From Mycobacterium sp. GA-0227b (GTDB lineage: Bacteria; Actinomycetota; Actinomycetes; Mycobacteriales; Mycobacteriaceae): DNA of 64,000 bases. The stretch is taken from assembly GCF_001499855.1 (NCBI RefSeq), contig NZ_LQIK01000004.1:124001-188000 (forward strand). Direction: 5' to 3'. This document shows, piece after piece, positions 1 to 7,999 of this stretch. Every line of letters starts with the position of its first letter. Within the stretch, counting starts at the first letter, position 1. The notes under the pieces were generated by a model. It had not been told where the DNA came from, ran no database searches, and saw only the letters and a list, made by a program, of their open reading frames with translations. A program made the translations under genes and the position numbers.

Positions 1-180
1 ACGAAGAACGACGAGTACGACAACGCGGTCTACCGGTTGGCCAAGCACCTCGATGAGAAGGTCGCGCGCATCCACGTCGAGGCGCTCGGCGGCACGCTGA
101 CCAAGCTCACCAAGGAGCAGGCGGAGTACATCGGCGTCGACGTCGAGGGCCCGTACAAGCCGGACCACTACCGCTACTGA
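1..180 (+). CDS. ahcY: S-adenosyl-L-homocysteine hydrolase, C-terminal end (partial)
   Basis: Only the last 59 codons are in the window; the gene begins upstream. The enzyme reversibly splits S-adenosylhomocysteine into adenosine and homocysteine in the cytoplasm, keeping methyltransferases free of product inhibition. The tail contains the AHCY-typical [20 protein letters not shown] stretch and ends in PYKPDHYRY, the family's conserved C-terminus whose Lys and Tyr reach into the NAD site of the neighbouring subunit. The reading frame is clean to a TGA at 178-180. In M. tuberculosis this gene is, as I recall, followed directly by tmk; here about 8.6 kb of other genes lie between them. Confidence 0.95.
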   Translation, partial: TKNDEYDNAVYRLAKHLDEKVARIHVEALGGTLTKLTKEQAEYIGVDVEGPYKPDHYRY

Positions 181-194
181 TTTGTTGCGTCGAG

Positions 195-242
195 ACTGCG
201 GTCAGATCGCGTTCAGCACGAAAATCGCGATCTGGCCGCAGT
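195..242. terminator. Stem-loop between convergent ahcY and a membrane-protein gene
   Basis: Arms ACTGCGGTCAGATCGCG (195-211) and CGCGATCTGGCCGCAGT (226-242) pair over 17 positions with one mismatch that would be a G-U pair in RNA; the loop is 14 bases. It sits 14 bases after the ahcY stop and 12 bases after the end of the opposing gene, so it can terminate in both directions. There is no long T run, as is usual for mycobacterial terminators. Confidence 0.7.
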
Positions 243-254
243 TTCGGCTGTGCG

Positions 255-1100
255 CTATTGGAGCGACTCTAGGCAGTACAACCGCGCGGGACGAGGGTAC
301 GAGATCGGTTTCGTAGCGGTGGGGCATTGCGTCGCATCGGTAGTGTCATCGAACCGCTGGACAATCCTGATGGTCGCGCTTGACCCGGCGCAGTCTTCGC
401 GGATGAAGGGTGCCTCAAACCTATTCTCCATATTGATCGCATAACATTCGCCCTCAACGAGATTGGCGAGAAAGCACATCGTCGCGTTGTCCCAGAACAG
501 AGTGGTGTAGTCGGTGGCGTCGCGCCGCTTTCCGTCTGGACACTCGGCATCCGGTCCGCCGAGAGAGGCCAGCTCCATGGTCGCTGTGGGATCACTGCAA
601 TCGGTCGATGTCGGTGCGCCGTCACCGAATTCGTCCTGGGCGACACATTGGCCGACCGCGAGGCTCTCCCCGGAATCGAGGTGGCCGATGCCGGTCGACT
701 CGTCAGCCGCGGTGCCCGACCCCGCGGCTCTGAGGCCGCCGACCAACAAAGACAAAACAAGGATCACCGCGCCCGTGATGATCAGCCCCATACCGCGCCG
801 CTTGGGGCGGGGCGGAGGCCAATAACCAGCGGGCGGCGGATAGGCCGGCGCGCCCGGTGGCTGTGCGTACGACGGATAACCCTGCGGTCCGAAACCGGGC
901 GGGGGCGGAAATTGCGGCGGCCCGAACTGAGTCGGAGGTTGCGGATGTCCGCCATATGGCTGAGGCGGCGGGGGCGGCTGTTTCTGCGACCGGGTCAGCT
1001 GAACAAGACCGATTATCAGAAGGATCAGACCGATGAGCGGAATCATCAGCGAGCCCATGGCGTAGCCGAGATCGTAGGCGTCGAGCGCGTTAACAGTCAT
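255..1100 (-). CDS. Proline-rich two-pass membrane protein with Cys-rich outer domain
   Basis: A 281-residue protein of unknown function. Residues about 12-35 form a hydrophobic segment, followed by a Pro/Gly/Gln/Tyr-rich cytoplasmic-type stretch (about 40-100), a basic PKRRG stop and a second hydrophobic segment (about 104-124). The C-terminal 150 residues are polar and hold eight cysteines (VGQC, TDC, AEC, TMC, GEC, EDC, TQC, LYC), consistent with a disulfide-rich domain outside the membrane, like LppU-type or septum-formation-like domains of actinobacteria. It starts at an ATG at 1100, 118 bases downstream of and on the same strand as the immunity-like gene, so cotranscription with the toxin operon is possible but not shown. 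Confidence 0.75.
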   Translation of the reverse strand: MTVNALDAYDLGYAMGSLMIPLIGLILLIIGLVQLTRSQKQPPPPPQPYGGHPQPPTQFGPPQFPPPPGFGPQGYPSYAQPPGAPAYPPPAGYWPPPRPKRRGMGLIITGAVILVLSLLVGGLRAAGSGTAADESTGIGHLDSGESLAVGQCVAQDEFGDGAPTSTDCSDPTATMELASLGGPDAECPDGKRRDATDYTTLFWDNATMCFLANLVEGECYAINMENRFEAPFIREDCAGSSATIRIVQRFDDTTDATQCPTATKPISYPRPARLYCLESLQ

Positions 1101-1218
1101 GAAGTGCCCCCGGTATGTATTCAGACGTGGACGAGTTTGTGGTTATACGTGGAACAACGGTTCGCCAGAAGGGCTTTCATAAGACCGCTTGATATCTTCA
1201 ACCGACGATTCTTTACGC

Positions 1219-1482
1219 TCATACGGGCGTGCCGCGGTCGGACCCCGGCCGCATGAAAAGACGATCGTCCTGCTCCCGTCGACGGCAGGACTCGATGAAT
1301 TCGAGCGCAAGATCGGGGTCTCTGAGAAAGGACTCGTACTCATCATCACTTATTCTGTATGACTCGATATAATCAACCATCTGATTGGCGACAGGGATAG
1401 CGGCAAAGTGATCGCCCGTCTCTGTTTCAACGCCCAGAGAATACCGGTGCTCCCTCGATACAAACGCATTCTCAAATCTCAC
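1219..1482 (-). CDS. Probable immunity protein of the adjacent CpnT-like toxin
   Basis: An 87-residue acidic, Cys-poor protein with no signal peptide or membrane segment, so cytoplasmic. It starts with GTG at 1482, only nine bases after the toxin stop codon, and its strong ribosome site AGGAGG (about 1486-1491) abuts and overlaps the end of the toxin gene, implying coupled translation. The position, small size and acidity match polymorphic-toxin immunity proteins; in M. tuberculosis the analogous slot after cpnT holds the antitoxin IFT (Rv3902c), which this sequence does not clearly resemble. Function as antidote is inferred from context only; I recognise no named domain. Confidence 0.7.
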   Translation of the reverse strand: MRFENAFVSREHRYSLGVETETGDHFAAIPVANQMVDYIESYRISDDEYESFLRDPDLALEFIESCRRREQDDRLFMRPGSDRGTPV

Positions 1483-1491
1483 CTTGTCCTC

Positions 1492-4134
1492 CTATTCGGG
1501 TATGTCGGTCACCAAGTAGTCGTCGTCCGGAATATCGCGCCCGTCGACGACCGCTTCTGGCATGCCTTGCGGAAGCAATCCGCCGGGAATCCATTGATCG
1601 TTAGCCCCAGCTTCGTTCCCAGACGGAATACGAAGTCCGTGATTTTCGGGGTCGGGAATGTCGATACGTACCACTTCATATGACTCAAAATAACCTTCAG
1701 GCAATCCCAACGCCCTTTCAAGGGCGCGCCGATCTCCCGCCGTCTCATTCATAAGGGCGTCGAGCTCACTGGTCGGAAACACGAAGGTGGTGCCGTCTCG
1801 TTGCCCAATGCCATAATCCCGAAGGTTGTCAGCGGTCATGAACCGGCTTGCGCCGTCTTCGAAGAACCGAAGATGTTCCTCAATGTACTCGGGCGTCAGA
1901 TATTCCGATGGGTCAGGTCGGCTGCCCTTTTCTGCCGCCAATATTTCGTTGCGTTGCGCGTCGCTCAATCCATGGTCATGTCGCTGAGATACGTCGTTAT
2001 CTGCAAAGGCTTCACCCGAATGGTCGGTACCCAACGGGGGTCCACCATTATTTTCCGTGGAGCGTACTCCGGCTGGCCCATCGTCGTACGGAGATGAGCC
2101 TGTAGCGTCGGATTCCGGTGCCGCGCTAGACGGTGGATCAGCCATACCAGCGCCACTTCGGTTGCCCGAAGCTGAGTAATCGGAAGAAGCTGAATCCGGT
2201 GCGGGCGAACCTTCTGTTGTCGCAGGCGACGGCCCGATGCCTGCCGAACCTCCCTCCAGGGAGTTGCTCGGGGCCTGAGCCCCAGCCCCAACCGAGCTTG
2301 GGCTAGCGGACGATGCTGTCTGAGATGGAGCGGATGGCGCATCGACCTCTCCCAGCGCGCCGGCGCCGGGAAGCTCACCTGCCGGCAAATGTGCCGGAGG
2401 GTTAGACGCCGCCGAGGAATGCGGCGCTAACGGTTGATCGCCAGGCGCGCCACCCGACGACTGCGGCGAAGTTCCTACGGGCGTCGAAATTTGAGGTTCC
2501 TGCGATCGGTCAACCGGCGCTGACGACTGCGGCGCTGGTGACCGATCGCCGGGCGCCGAGTCCGGTGTCAGTGGCGCCGCCGCGCCGGGCGCAGACCGTG
2601 AGTCCGGAATGCGTGGTGCCTCAGGAGTACTCGTCGGGTTGGCAAGCTCGTCTGGAATGCGCGGCCCGCTGCCCGGAGTGGACATGGGCGCTGTTCGAAC
2701 GTCATTGCCCAGTTCGTCGAGCGACTGCGTGATGTCGTCGACGCGCTGGGTGGCCGACGTGAAATTGCTGGCCCCACCCGGGCCGTCAACCGTCCTCCCG
2801 GGCGACGGCGCGTCGATGCCCGCGTCCACGGCAGCCTTGGTGCCGCGCGCCGCAGCACCACCCGGGATCGCGGCGGCACCGACATCGAAAAGAATCTTCC
2901 CGAGGCCGAAGCCCGACCGCTCCGACGACCAGTCCTCGGCGTGCACCACATCCGCGGCTTGGTCTTTGTAATGGTTGAACGCTCCAACGGGATTCGACAT
3001 GATTCCCGTCGGGGTCGCATACAGGAGGCTTTCGCCCAGGCTCTCAGCCATCCCCGCCCAGGCGTCTTTGGCCCCCTCGGGGTCGTACGCGAACCGCAAC
3101 GGATCGAGCTGTCCGAAGCTGTCGATCGTGTCGACCGCTCCCGCCAAAATGCCTTGGCGCAAAGTCAATTGGAAGTCCAGCGACGTCGCCAAGGCATTGC
3201 CCACGTCGTCGCCGAGGTACTTGGGGAACTCGCGCCGCGCCCACTGCTCCACTGAAACGATCGCGTCATCAACGGCGCCCATCGCGATCTGCAGCACGTC
3301 GCGCCGCGCCTCTGCCTGGCGTCCGTACCCGCCGAGCACCGTCTTGACGTCGTCGGCGACTTCCTTGAGCTCTTCGAGGGCGTCGCCGGAGAACACCGCT
3401 TTCAGACCGTCGAGGAATCCCGACGGTGAGACCCGGTCCAGCAGGTCCCGGATGGCGTTCTGCGTGTTCTCGACGTCATCGGCGAATTCCAGCGTCTGCG
3501 TCGCCAAATTCCCCGCCTCGGTGGCGATGTTGTTGAGGCTTTCCGTCAGCTTGGTGATGGCCGTCGTCATCGCGCCGCCCTCGGGAATCTGTTGGCTGCC
3601 AACAACTCCCGACGGTCCAGTGAGGTGTCCAGCGATGCCGCCAATAGCGGTCGCGAAGGTCTGCCACGCATTGCCGGTGCTGCGCAGCGAGGCCGGATCC
3701 CCGTCCGGCCACACATCGGGGATGAACGACTGGATCACCGACCACAACAACGGTGGCGGAACCCCACCGCCTTGTGCGGACGGTGCGGCGGGCGCACTGA
3801 ATTCTGCAGGCGTATCGGGCGGAGCCAATGCGGTTGCAGCACCGCCGATTGTCGACGCTGCATCGGCACGCGAATAGTTCGTTGCCGACATCTGCACACC
3901 GAAACCCACGCTGCGACCCGCGTTGACCGCCTCCGCGCCCGCATCCAGCAGCCCCTGGGCCAGTTGCTGATAGGAATGCCCGAACACCGCTCCAGCCGGA
4001 TCGGTTCCAGACCGCGCGCCACCGGACAGGCTCGCTGTCAATGTGCTCACCGCTGTGGCGATTTCGTCGCCCACCGAGCTGATCGACTCGCCGGCACCCG
4101 AAAGTACCTCCGGATCAACAGTTATCGGTGCCAC
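1492..4134 (-). CDS. CpnT-like ESX-exported polymorphic toxin with a non-TNT C-terminal domain
   Basis: An 880-residue protein. Residues about 1-110 resemble the N-terminus of M. tuberculosis CpnT (shared features: MAP-VDP start, DPAGAVFG-SY, MSA-NYS), and 110-430 continue as a helical ESX-substrate/channel-like region. Residues about 430-713 are a Pro/Ser/Ala/Gly-rich linker, as in CpnT. The last ~167 residues (714-880) form a compact domain with FVFPTSELD, LGLPEGYF and RIPSGNEAGANDQWIPGG motifs; I cannot match it to the TNT NAD-glycohydrolase domain of CpnT, so the toxic activity is unknown. GTG start at 4134, six bases after the upstream Esx gene. The order Esx, Esx, toxin, immunity mirrors esxF-esxE-cpnT-IFT. 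Likely exported as a fusion whose C-terminus acts on a host or competitor cell. Confidence 0.85.
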   Translation of the reverse strand: MAPITVDPEVLSGAGESISSVGDEIATAVSTLTASLSGGARSGTDPAGAVFGHSYQQLAQGLLDAGAEAVNAGRSVGFGVQMSATNYSRADAASTIGGAATALAPPDTPAEFSAPAAPSAQGGGVPPPLLWSVIQSFIPDVWPDGDPASLRSTGNAWQTFATAIGGIAGHLTGPSGVVGSQQIPEGGAMTTAITKLTESLNNIATEAGNLATQTLEFADDVENTQNAIRDLLDRVSPSGFLDGLKAVFSGDALEELKEVADDVKTVLGGYGRQAEARRDVLQIAMGAVDDAIVSVEQWARREFPKYLGDDVGNALATSLDFQLTLRQGILAGAVDTIDSFGQLDPLRFAYDPEGAKDAWAGMAESLGESLLYATPTGIMSNPVGAFNHYKDQAADVVHAEDWSSERSGFGLGKILFDVGAAAIPGGAAARGTKAAVDAGIDAPSPGRTVDGPGGASNFTSATQRVDDITQSLDELGNDVRTAPMSTPGSGPRIPDELANPTSTPEAPRIPDSRSAPGAAAPLTPDSAPGDRSPAPQSSAPVDRSQEPQISTPVGTSPQSSGGAPGDQPLAPHSSAASNPPAHLPAGELPGAGALGEVDAPSAPSQTASSASPSSVGAGAQAPSNSLEGGSAGIGPSPATTEGSPAPDSASSDYSASGNRSGAGMADPPSSAAPESDATGSSPYDDGPAGVRSTENNGGPPLGTDHSGEAFADNDVSQRHDHGLSDAQRNEILAAEKGSRPDPSEYLTPEYIEEHLRFFEDGASRFMTADNLRDYGIGQRDGTTFVFPTSELDALMNETAGDRRALERALGLPEGYFESYEVVRIDIPDPENHGLRIPSGNEAGANDQWIPGGLLPQGMPEAVVDGRDIPDDDYLVTDIPE

Positions 4135-4140
4135 GCGAAC

Positions 4141-4428
4141 CTACGACCACATCTGGGTATTCATCCTCGCGGCCTCTGAATAGTTGCCGTGCGCTTGTTC
4201 GGCGATGTCGCGCAGCTGCGCCAACGCTGCACGCAACTCCTCGGCCCCGCTGTTCCACTGGGCTTGCGCCGACTGCTGCGCGCTGGCCGCGTCCCCGTGC
4301 CACGACAGCCCGAGCGACTCTGCCGACGCCCGGACGCGCGACAGCGACTGCTCGAGCTGACCATGAAAGGCCGACATCTGGTCGACGGACGCCAGCAACG
4401 CCGGCAGGTCCACGCTGAAGCTCGCCAT
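4141..4428 (-). CDS. WXG100-family (EsxE-like) small secreted protein
   Basis: A 95-residue protein predicted as two helices joined by a Trp-His-Gly turn (residues 43-45, LSWHGDAA), the WXG100 signature. Proteins of this family form antiparallel heterodimers exported by type VII (ESX) systems without a Sec signal. The ATG at 4428 overlaps the stop of the preceding Esx gene (TGATG), so the pair is translationally coupled and probably produces a 1:1 complex. A longer in-frame upstream extension exists but lies inside the neighbour gene and lacks family character. By position it corresponds to EsxE of the M. tuberculosis cpnT operon; sequence identity could not be measured here. Confidence 0.85.
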   Translation of the reverse strand: MASFSVDLPALLASVDQMSAFHGQLEQSLSRVRASAESLGLSWHGDAASAQQSAQAQWNSGAEELRAALAQLRDIAEQAHGNYSEAARMNTQMWS

Positions 4429-4730
4429 CACATACCCGCCGAATCGATCGCGTCCCCGCCGGAGGTATCGGTCTGGTGGTACGCCTCGGCGGCGTCGTCG
4501 AGCAACGCCGCCATCTTGTCCAGGCCGCCCAGCAACTGCGCCGCGCCCTCGTGCCAGCGCTGCCACACGTCACCGAACGCCGAGCCGGCCTGACCGGTCC
4601 AGCCGGAACCGAGCAGGCGCGACAACTGCCCGTCGAGGCCAGACAGGCCTGACCGCGTCTCCTCTGCAACCGCGCGCAAATCGCCAGCTACCGCAGCGAC
4701 GGTCGCCTCATCAACTTGCAACTCGCTCAA
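4428..4730 (-). CDS. WXG100-family (EsxF-like) small secreted protein with YxxxD export signal
   Basis: A 100-residue WXG100 protein, first gene of the toxin operon. The turn is Trp44-Thr-Gly46 (SGWTGQAG), flanked by two amphipathic helices, and the C-terminal tail carries Tyr84-x3-Asp88 (YHQTD), the general type VII secretion signal that one partner of an Esx pair supplies. It starts with TTG at 4730, preceded by an AGGGGCG ribosome site; the promoter must lie in the 208-base gap shared with the divergent lipase gene. The likely role is to pair with the next gene's product and help export of the CpnT-like protein. Confidence 0.85.
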   Translation of the reverse strand: MSELQVDEATVAAVAGDLRAVAEETRSGLSGLDGQLSRLLGSGWTGQAGSAFGDVWQRWHEGAAQLLGGLDKMAALLDDAAEAYHQTDTSGGDAIDSAGM

Positions 4731-4938
4731 AATCGCCCCTCAACAGCACAAATGCCGGATCGACCACAGGTAGGGGAGGCCCGGCACGGACACAGCCAGC
4801 TAAACGCCACCAGTATCTCACACGCGGGCAATGGCTCTTGACACCAATTTGGTCGCCCCGCCGTTGTGCTCGCCCAGGCTCCGTTTCGGTGCTCGTCTTC
4901 GCGCCCCCGGCCGTTGCCGAACTGTTAACGTTCGCGCC

Positions 4939-6252
4939 GTGGGTCGGGGATTCCGGGTTGTCGTCGCACTGTTGAGCTTCTTCCTCACTACGGGAATGGC
5001 GACGGCGGCAGCCGACGACCCGACCATCGACGACCATCATCCGTACTTCAACGAGGACGAGTACCAGGCGTTCTACACTCCGCCAGATCCGTTGCCGCCG
5101 GGCCAACCTGGCGACGTCGTCCGCTCGGAGCCGTCCCGGCTGGTGTTGGAGCCATCGGGTCAACTCGGCATGATCATGGCCGACGGGACACGAATCATGT
5201 ACCGCAGCAACGACGCTCGCGGAAACCCGAACGTCGTCACCGGCACCTACTTCGAGCCGCACGTCCCCTGGCCGGGGCAGGGGACGCGCCCGCTGATCGT
5301 CTACGGTCCCGGAACGCAAGGGCAAGGCGACCAGTGCGCACCGTCTCGACAGTTCAATCAGGGCATCCATTGGTCGCCTTACCTCGATTTGGCTTTCAAC
5401 TACGAAGAGCTGTTCGTCGCGACGATGGTCGCGCGCGGCTTCGCGATCGTCATGACCGATTACGAGGGCTTGGGCACCCCGGGGCTGCACACCTATGCGA
5501 ATCGGGTGTCGCAGGGCCACGCGATGCTCGACGCGGCGCGCGCCGCCAAGCGTTTACCCGGCACGTCGCTGACTCAGCATGGGCCCGTTGCGTTCTGGGG
5601 CTACTCGCAGGGCGGGGGCGCGGCGGCATCTGCAGCCGAGATGGCGTCGTCATACGCGCCCGAACTCCACGTGGTCGGCTCCTACGCCGGCGCGCCGCCG
5701 GCCGACCTCAAGGCGCTGTTCCCGTTCATCGACGGCAGCATGTTGATCGGAGCCGTGGGTTATGCGCTGAATGGGGTGATGGCGGCCTACCCCGAACACG
5801 AGGAAGCGATCAGGGCGACGCTGACCCCGCGCGGCGCTGACATGCTCTTCAAGGTGCAAGACCAGTGCGTCGCCGAGACGCTCACGAAATTCATGTTTCG
5901 ACACCTGCAGCCCTACTTCAACCAGGACATATTCGCGCTCGTCGAAAAGGAGCCGTTCAAGTCGCTGTTCGACGAACAGAGGCTGGGGCGCATGAAACCC
6001 AATGCCCCGGTGCTGATCAACGCGAACCGGTTCGATCCGCTGGTTCCTTGGGCGCCGGCGATGCAGCTCGGTCGCGACTGGTGCGCCCAGGGCGCCGACG
6101 TCGAGGCGCGTACCAACGAGCAACCGCCGTTTCTGAACAAAGCGATGGTCAATCACGCGCTGCCGATGCTCGTCGACGGGGAACCGGCGATGCAGTGGAT
6201 CGCCGACCGGTTCAACGGCAAACCGACCGCTTCCAATTGCGGGCGCTTCTAG
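4939..6252 (+). CDS. Secreted lipase/esterase of the secretory lipase (LIP) family
   Basis: An alpha/beta-hydrolase of about 437 residues with the nucleophile elbow Gly-Tyr-Ser-Gln-Gly (Ser about 223), a downstream NANRFDPLVPW strand likely holding the acid, and a conserved late MVNHALPML histidine. I chose the GTG at 4939 because it gives a typical signal peptide (basic MGRGFR, a hydrophobic VVVALLSFFLTTG core, then ATAAADD); the frame stays open to an ATG at 4831, which would bury this signal. The family hydrolyses triacylglycerols or other esters outside the cell. It is divergent from the Esx-toxin operon and ends 20 bases from the opposing DUF1028 gene, so it is probably monocistronic. 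Confidence 0.8.
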   Translation: MGRGFRVVVALLSFFLTTGMATAAADDPTIDDHHPYFNEDEYQAFYTPPDPLPPGQPGDVVRSEPSRLVLEPSGQLGMIMADGTRIMYRSNDARGNPNVVTGTYFEPHVPWPGQGTRPLIVYGPGTQGQGDQCAPSRQFNQGIHWSPYLDLAFNYEELFVATMVARGFAIVMTDYEGLGTPGLHTYANRVSQGHAMLDAARAAKRLPGTSLTQHGPVAFWGYSQGGGAAASAAEMASSYAPELHVVGSYAGAPPADLKALFPFIDGSMLIGAVGYALNGVMAAYPEHEEAIRATLTPRGADMLFKVQDQCVAETLTKFMFRHLQPYFNQDIFALVEKEPFKSLFDEQRLGRMKPNAPVLINANRFDPLVPWAPAMQLGRDWCAQGADVEARTNEQPPFLNKAMVNHALPMLVDGEPAMQWIADRFNGKPTASNCGRF

Positions 6253-6272
6253 AGCGTCGTGTCCGCGGGACG

Positions 6273-7178
6273 CTAGCGCTGTAGTTCGTCGAGCAACCGG
6301 ATGACGGGCGTGTTCGGGGGAAGAAGCCGCACCTCGTCGAAGCGGCGAGCAGCTTCGAGAAACTGGGGTGCAGCCGACGACAACCCGGCCAGCACACGGG
6401 CGGCGTCGTCCTCACGGCCGGCCAGTGCCAACACAAGTGCGGTCCACAACGCGATGTCGGGATCCCGCAAGGGATCCGGAGCAGGTGCCCCGTCGAGTCT
6501 GGCGAGCGCGTCTTGGGTGTTGCCGCCAAGTGCGAGATCGAATGCTTCCACGGCATTGTGGTAGCGAGTATTGAGCGCGAGAAGCTGATCCAGCATGCCG
6601 AGCGGATCCTCGTGGTCGTCGACACGCAGATCGACCAGGCGGTCGTGCCACGGCCGACCGGTCGTGGTCGGATCGACTACGACCATCGCCGCTGAGCGCT
6701 TGCCGCGAATGTCACCGCCTTCGTCTTCTGCCGCATGTAGTGCCCGGGCCAGCCGCGCCGGCACCGATGCCTCCGTGTGCTCCCAAGCGTCGACCATGGC
6801 CTCCCAGACGGCTTCTGACACAACCATGTTCGCGAGGGCCACGCAGCCATTGCCCTCGAGGTGACCGGCCGCGGGGACACACGCTTCGCCGGTGTAGACA
6901 GCGATGTTGCCGCAGGTGTCGATCATTGCCACCTGGCGGCGTTCAGGATTCGCGTCCACGCTGCGCAACGCGGTCAGCGCCTCGCCTGCGGTCAGCCCCG
7001 AGCGCAGGATGTCCAGACCTAGTTCGCCGTACATGGGTTCACCCATCGACTGGGTAGCGATCGCCCCGCTGCCGGACATCGCCCACGGAACGCTGCTGCC
7101 CACCGCGAACGCCTGAGATTGGCAGGCGACGCCCATCAGGCCGGTCCGGGCGTCACGAGCGACGATGGAGTAGGTCAT
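6273..7178 (-). CDS. DUF1028 family protein (putative Ntn-hydrolase-like)
   Basis: A 301-residue cytoplasmic protein beginning MTYSIVARD, with the DUF1028 hallmarks GVACQSQAFAVGS, GAIATQS, and QVAMIDTCGNIAVYTG-type strands. The family folds like N-terminal-nucleophile hydrolases and is often encoded near peptidase or amidase genes, but its reaction is not established. Residues about 215-300 look like a helical repeat tail (LALGGNTQDALARLDG, ALAGREDDAARVLAG), as in longer members. ATG start at 7178. No partner enzyme lies beside it here. Confidence 0.85.
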   Translation of the reverse strand: MTYSIVARDARTGLMGVACQSQAFAVGSSVPWAMSGSGAIATQSMGEPMYGELGLDILRSGLTAGEALTALRSVDANPERRQVAMIDTCGNIAVYTGEACVPAAGHLEGNGCVALANMVVSEAVWEAMVDAWEHTEASVPARLARALHAAEDEGGDIRGKRSAAMVVVDPTTTGRPWHDRLVDLRVDDHEDPLGMLDQLLALNTRYHNAVEAFDLALGGNTQDALARLDGAPAPDPLRDPDIALWTALVLALAGREDDAARVLAGLSSAAPQFLEAARRFDEVRLLPPNTPVIRLLDELQR

Positions 7179-7377
7179 TCGGCGACCATACGGCGCACTT
7201 CATGCAGGGCACCATCGCTGTCGGCCGGTCGGCGGAGTTTCTCTGTCCCATGGGTGAAGCGGGATGGCGCGTCAACCGCGATGGACCGCTCGGCAATCTG
7301 CCCGTCCCCATGACGAATACGCGTTCACGGCGGCGGGTACCCGTTCGCGGTATCCACACGTCTGGAGGGACAAGACA

Positions 7378-7857
7378 ATGACCACCCCACACCGCCCGTC
7401 CGATCAACCCGCCGCCGCGTCGGCCAGGCGCGAGGTCATCGCGTCGTTCGACAACTACCCCGACGCGCAACACTTGGTGGACCGCATGTCCGACGGCGGC
7501 TTTCCGGTGGCCCACGTCAGCATCGTGGGCGACGGGGTACGAACGGTCGAGCGCGTGACCGGCCGGATGACGAACGGGAAGGCCGCGCTGGCGGGCGCCG
7601 GCAGCGGTGCATGGTTCGGCCTGTTGATCGGCCTGCTCTTCGCGATCTTCGCGGTTGGTCCGTTATGGATATGGGTCGTCTTGATCGCGCTGGTCATCGG
7701 CGCGTTCTGGGGTGCTGTGTTCGGCTTCGTCGCCCATTGGTCCACTCGGGGCAGCCGGGACTTCTCGAGTATTCAGACCTTGGAAGCCCAACGCTACGAC
7801 GTATACGTCGCTGCCGACCATGCTGCAGAGGCCGCACGTTACGTCACGCCGGCGTAA
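7378..7857 (+). CDS. Small membrane protein of the general-stress (YflT-like) type
   Basis: A 159-residue protein. I start it at the ATG at 7378 because GGAGGGAC lies 10-15 bases upstream; the open frame extends further 5' without a ribosome site. Residues about 20-60 resemble the general stress protein 17M/YflT domain (REVIASFDNYPDAQHLVDRM, PVAHVSIVG), followed by a Gly/Ala-rich stretch and a hydrophobic hairpin (about 78-122: FGLLIGLLFAIFAVG, WVVLIALVIGAFWG), then a short polar tail with YDVYVAAD. Such proteins are commonly stress-sigma-factor controlled in actinobacteria, but I could not find a convincing promoter match. Function unknown. Confidence 0.8.
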   Translation: MTTPHRPSDQPAAASARREVIASFDNYPDAQHLVDRMSDGGFPVAHVSIVGDGVRTVERVTGRMTNGKAALAGAGSGAWFGLLIGLLFAIFAVGPLWIWVVLIALVIGAFWGAVFGFVAHWSTRGSRDFSSIQTLEAQRYDVYVAADHAAEAARYVTPA

Positions 7858-7972
7858 CCCGCTGTGACCTAACTTTGCTCTACGCTCGGAGCACGGCGGC
7901 TCACGAATCTGCAACGGTTGCAACGACTTCGGACGCGACCGCCGCCGATCCGGCGGAACACGAGGTTTGACT

Positions 7973-7989
7973 GCGGGCGCAACGCCCGC
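7973..7989. terminator. GC hairpin between convergent genes
   Basis: GCGGGCG (7973-7979), loop CAA, CGCCCGC (7983-7989): a perfect 7-bp stem just beyond the end of the DUF899 gene (8000). A second small hairpin, CCGCCG/CGGCGG, lies about 25 bases to the left. Together they separate the two converging genes; no T tract. Confidence 0.5.
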
Positions 7990-7999
7990 GGAGCCGCTG

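Noticed and set aside
1492..1995. TNT NADase domain in the CpnT-like protein
   Set aside because: The C-terminal motifs do not match the TNT active-site pattern I know, so I did not call it TNT.
7179..7377. SigF-type promoter before the stress-type membrane protein
   Set aside because: GTTT and GGGTGA are present but only 11 bases apart, too close for the consensus.
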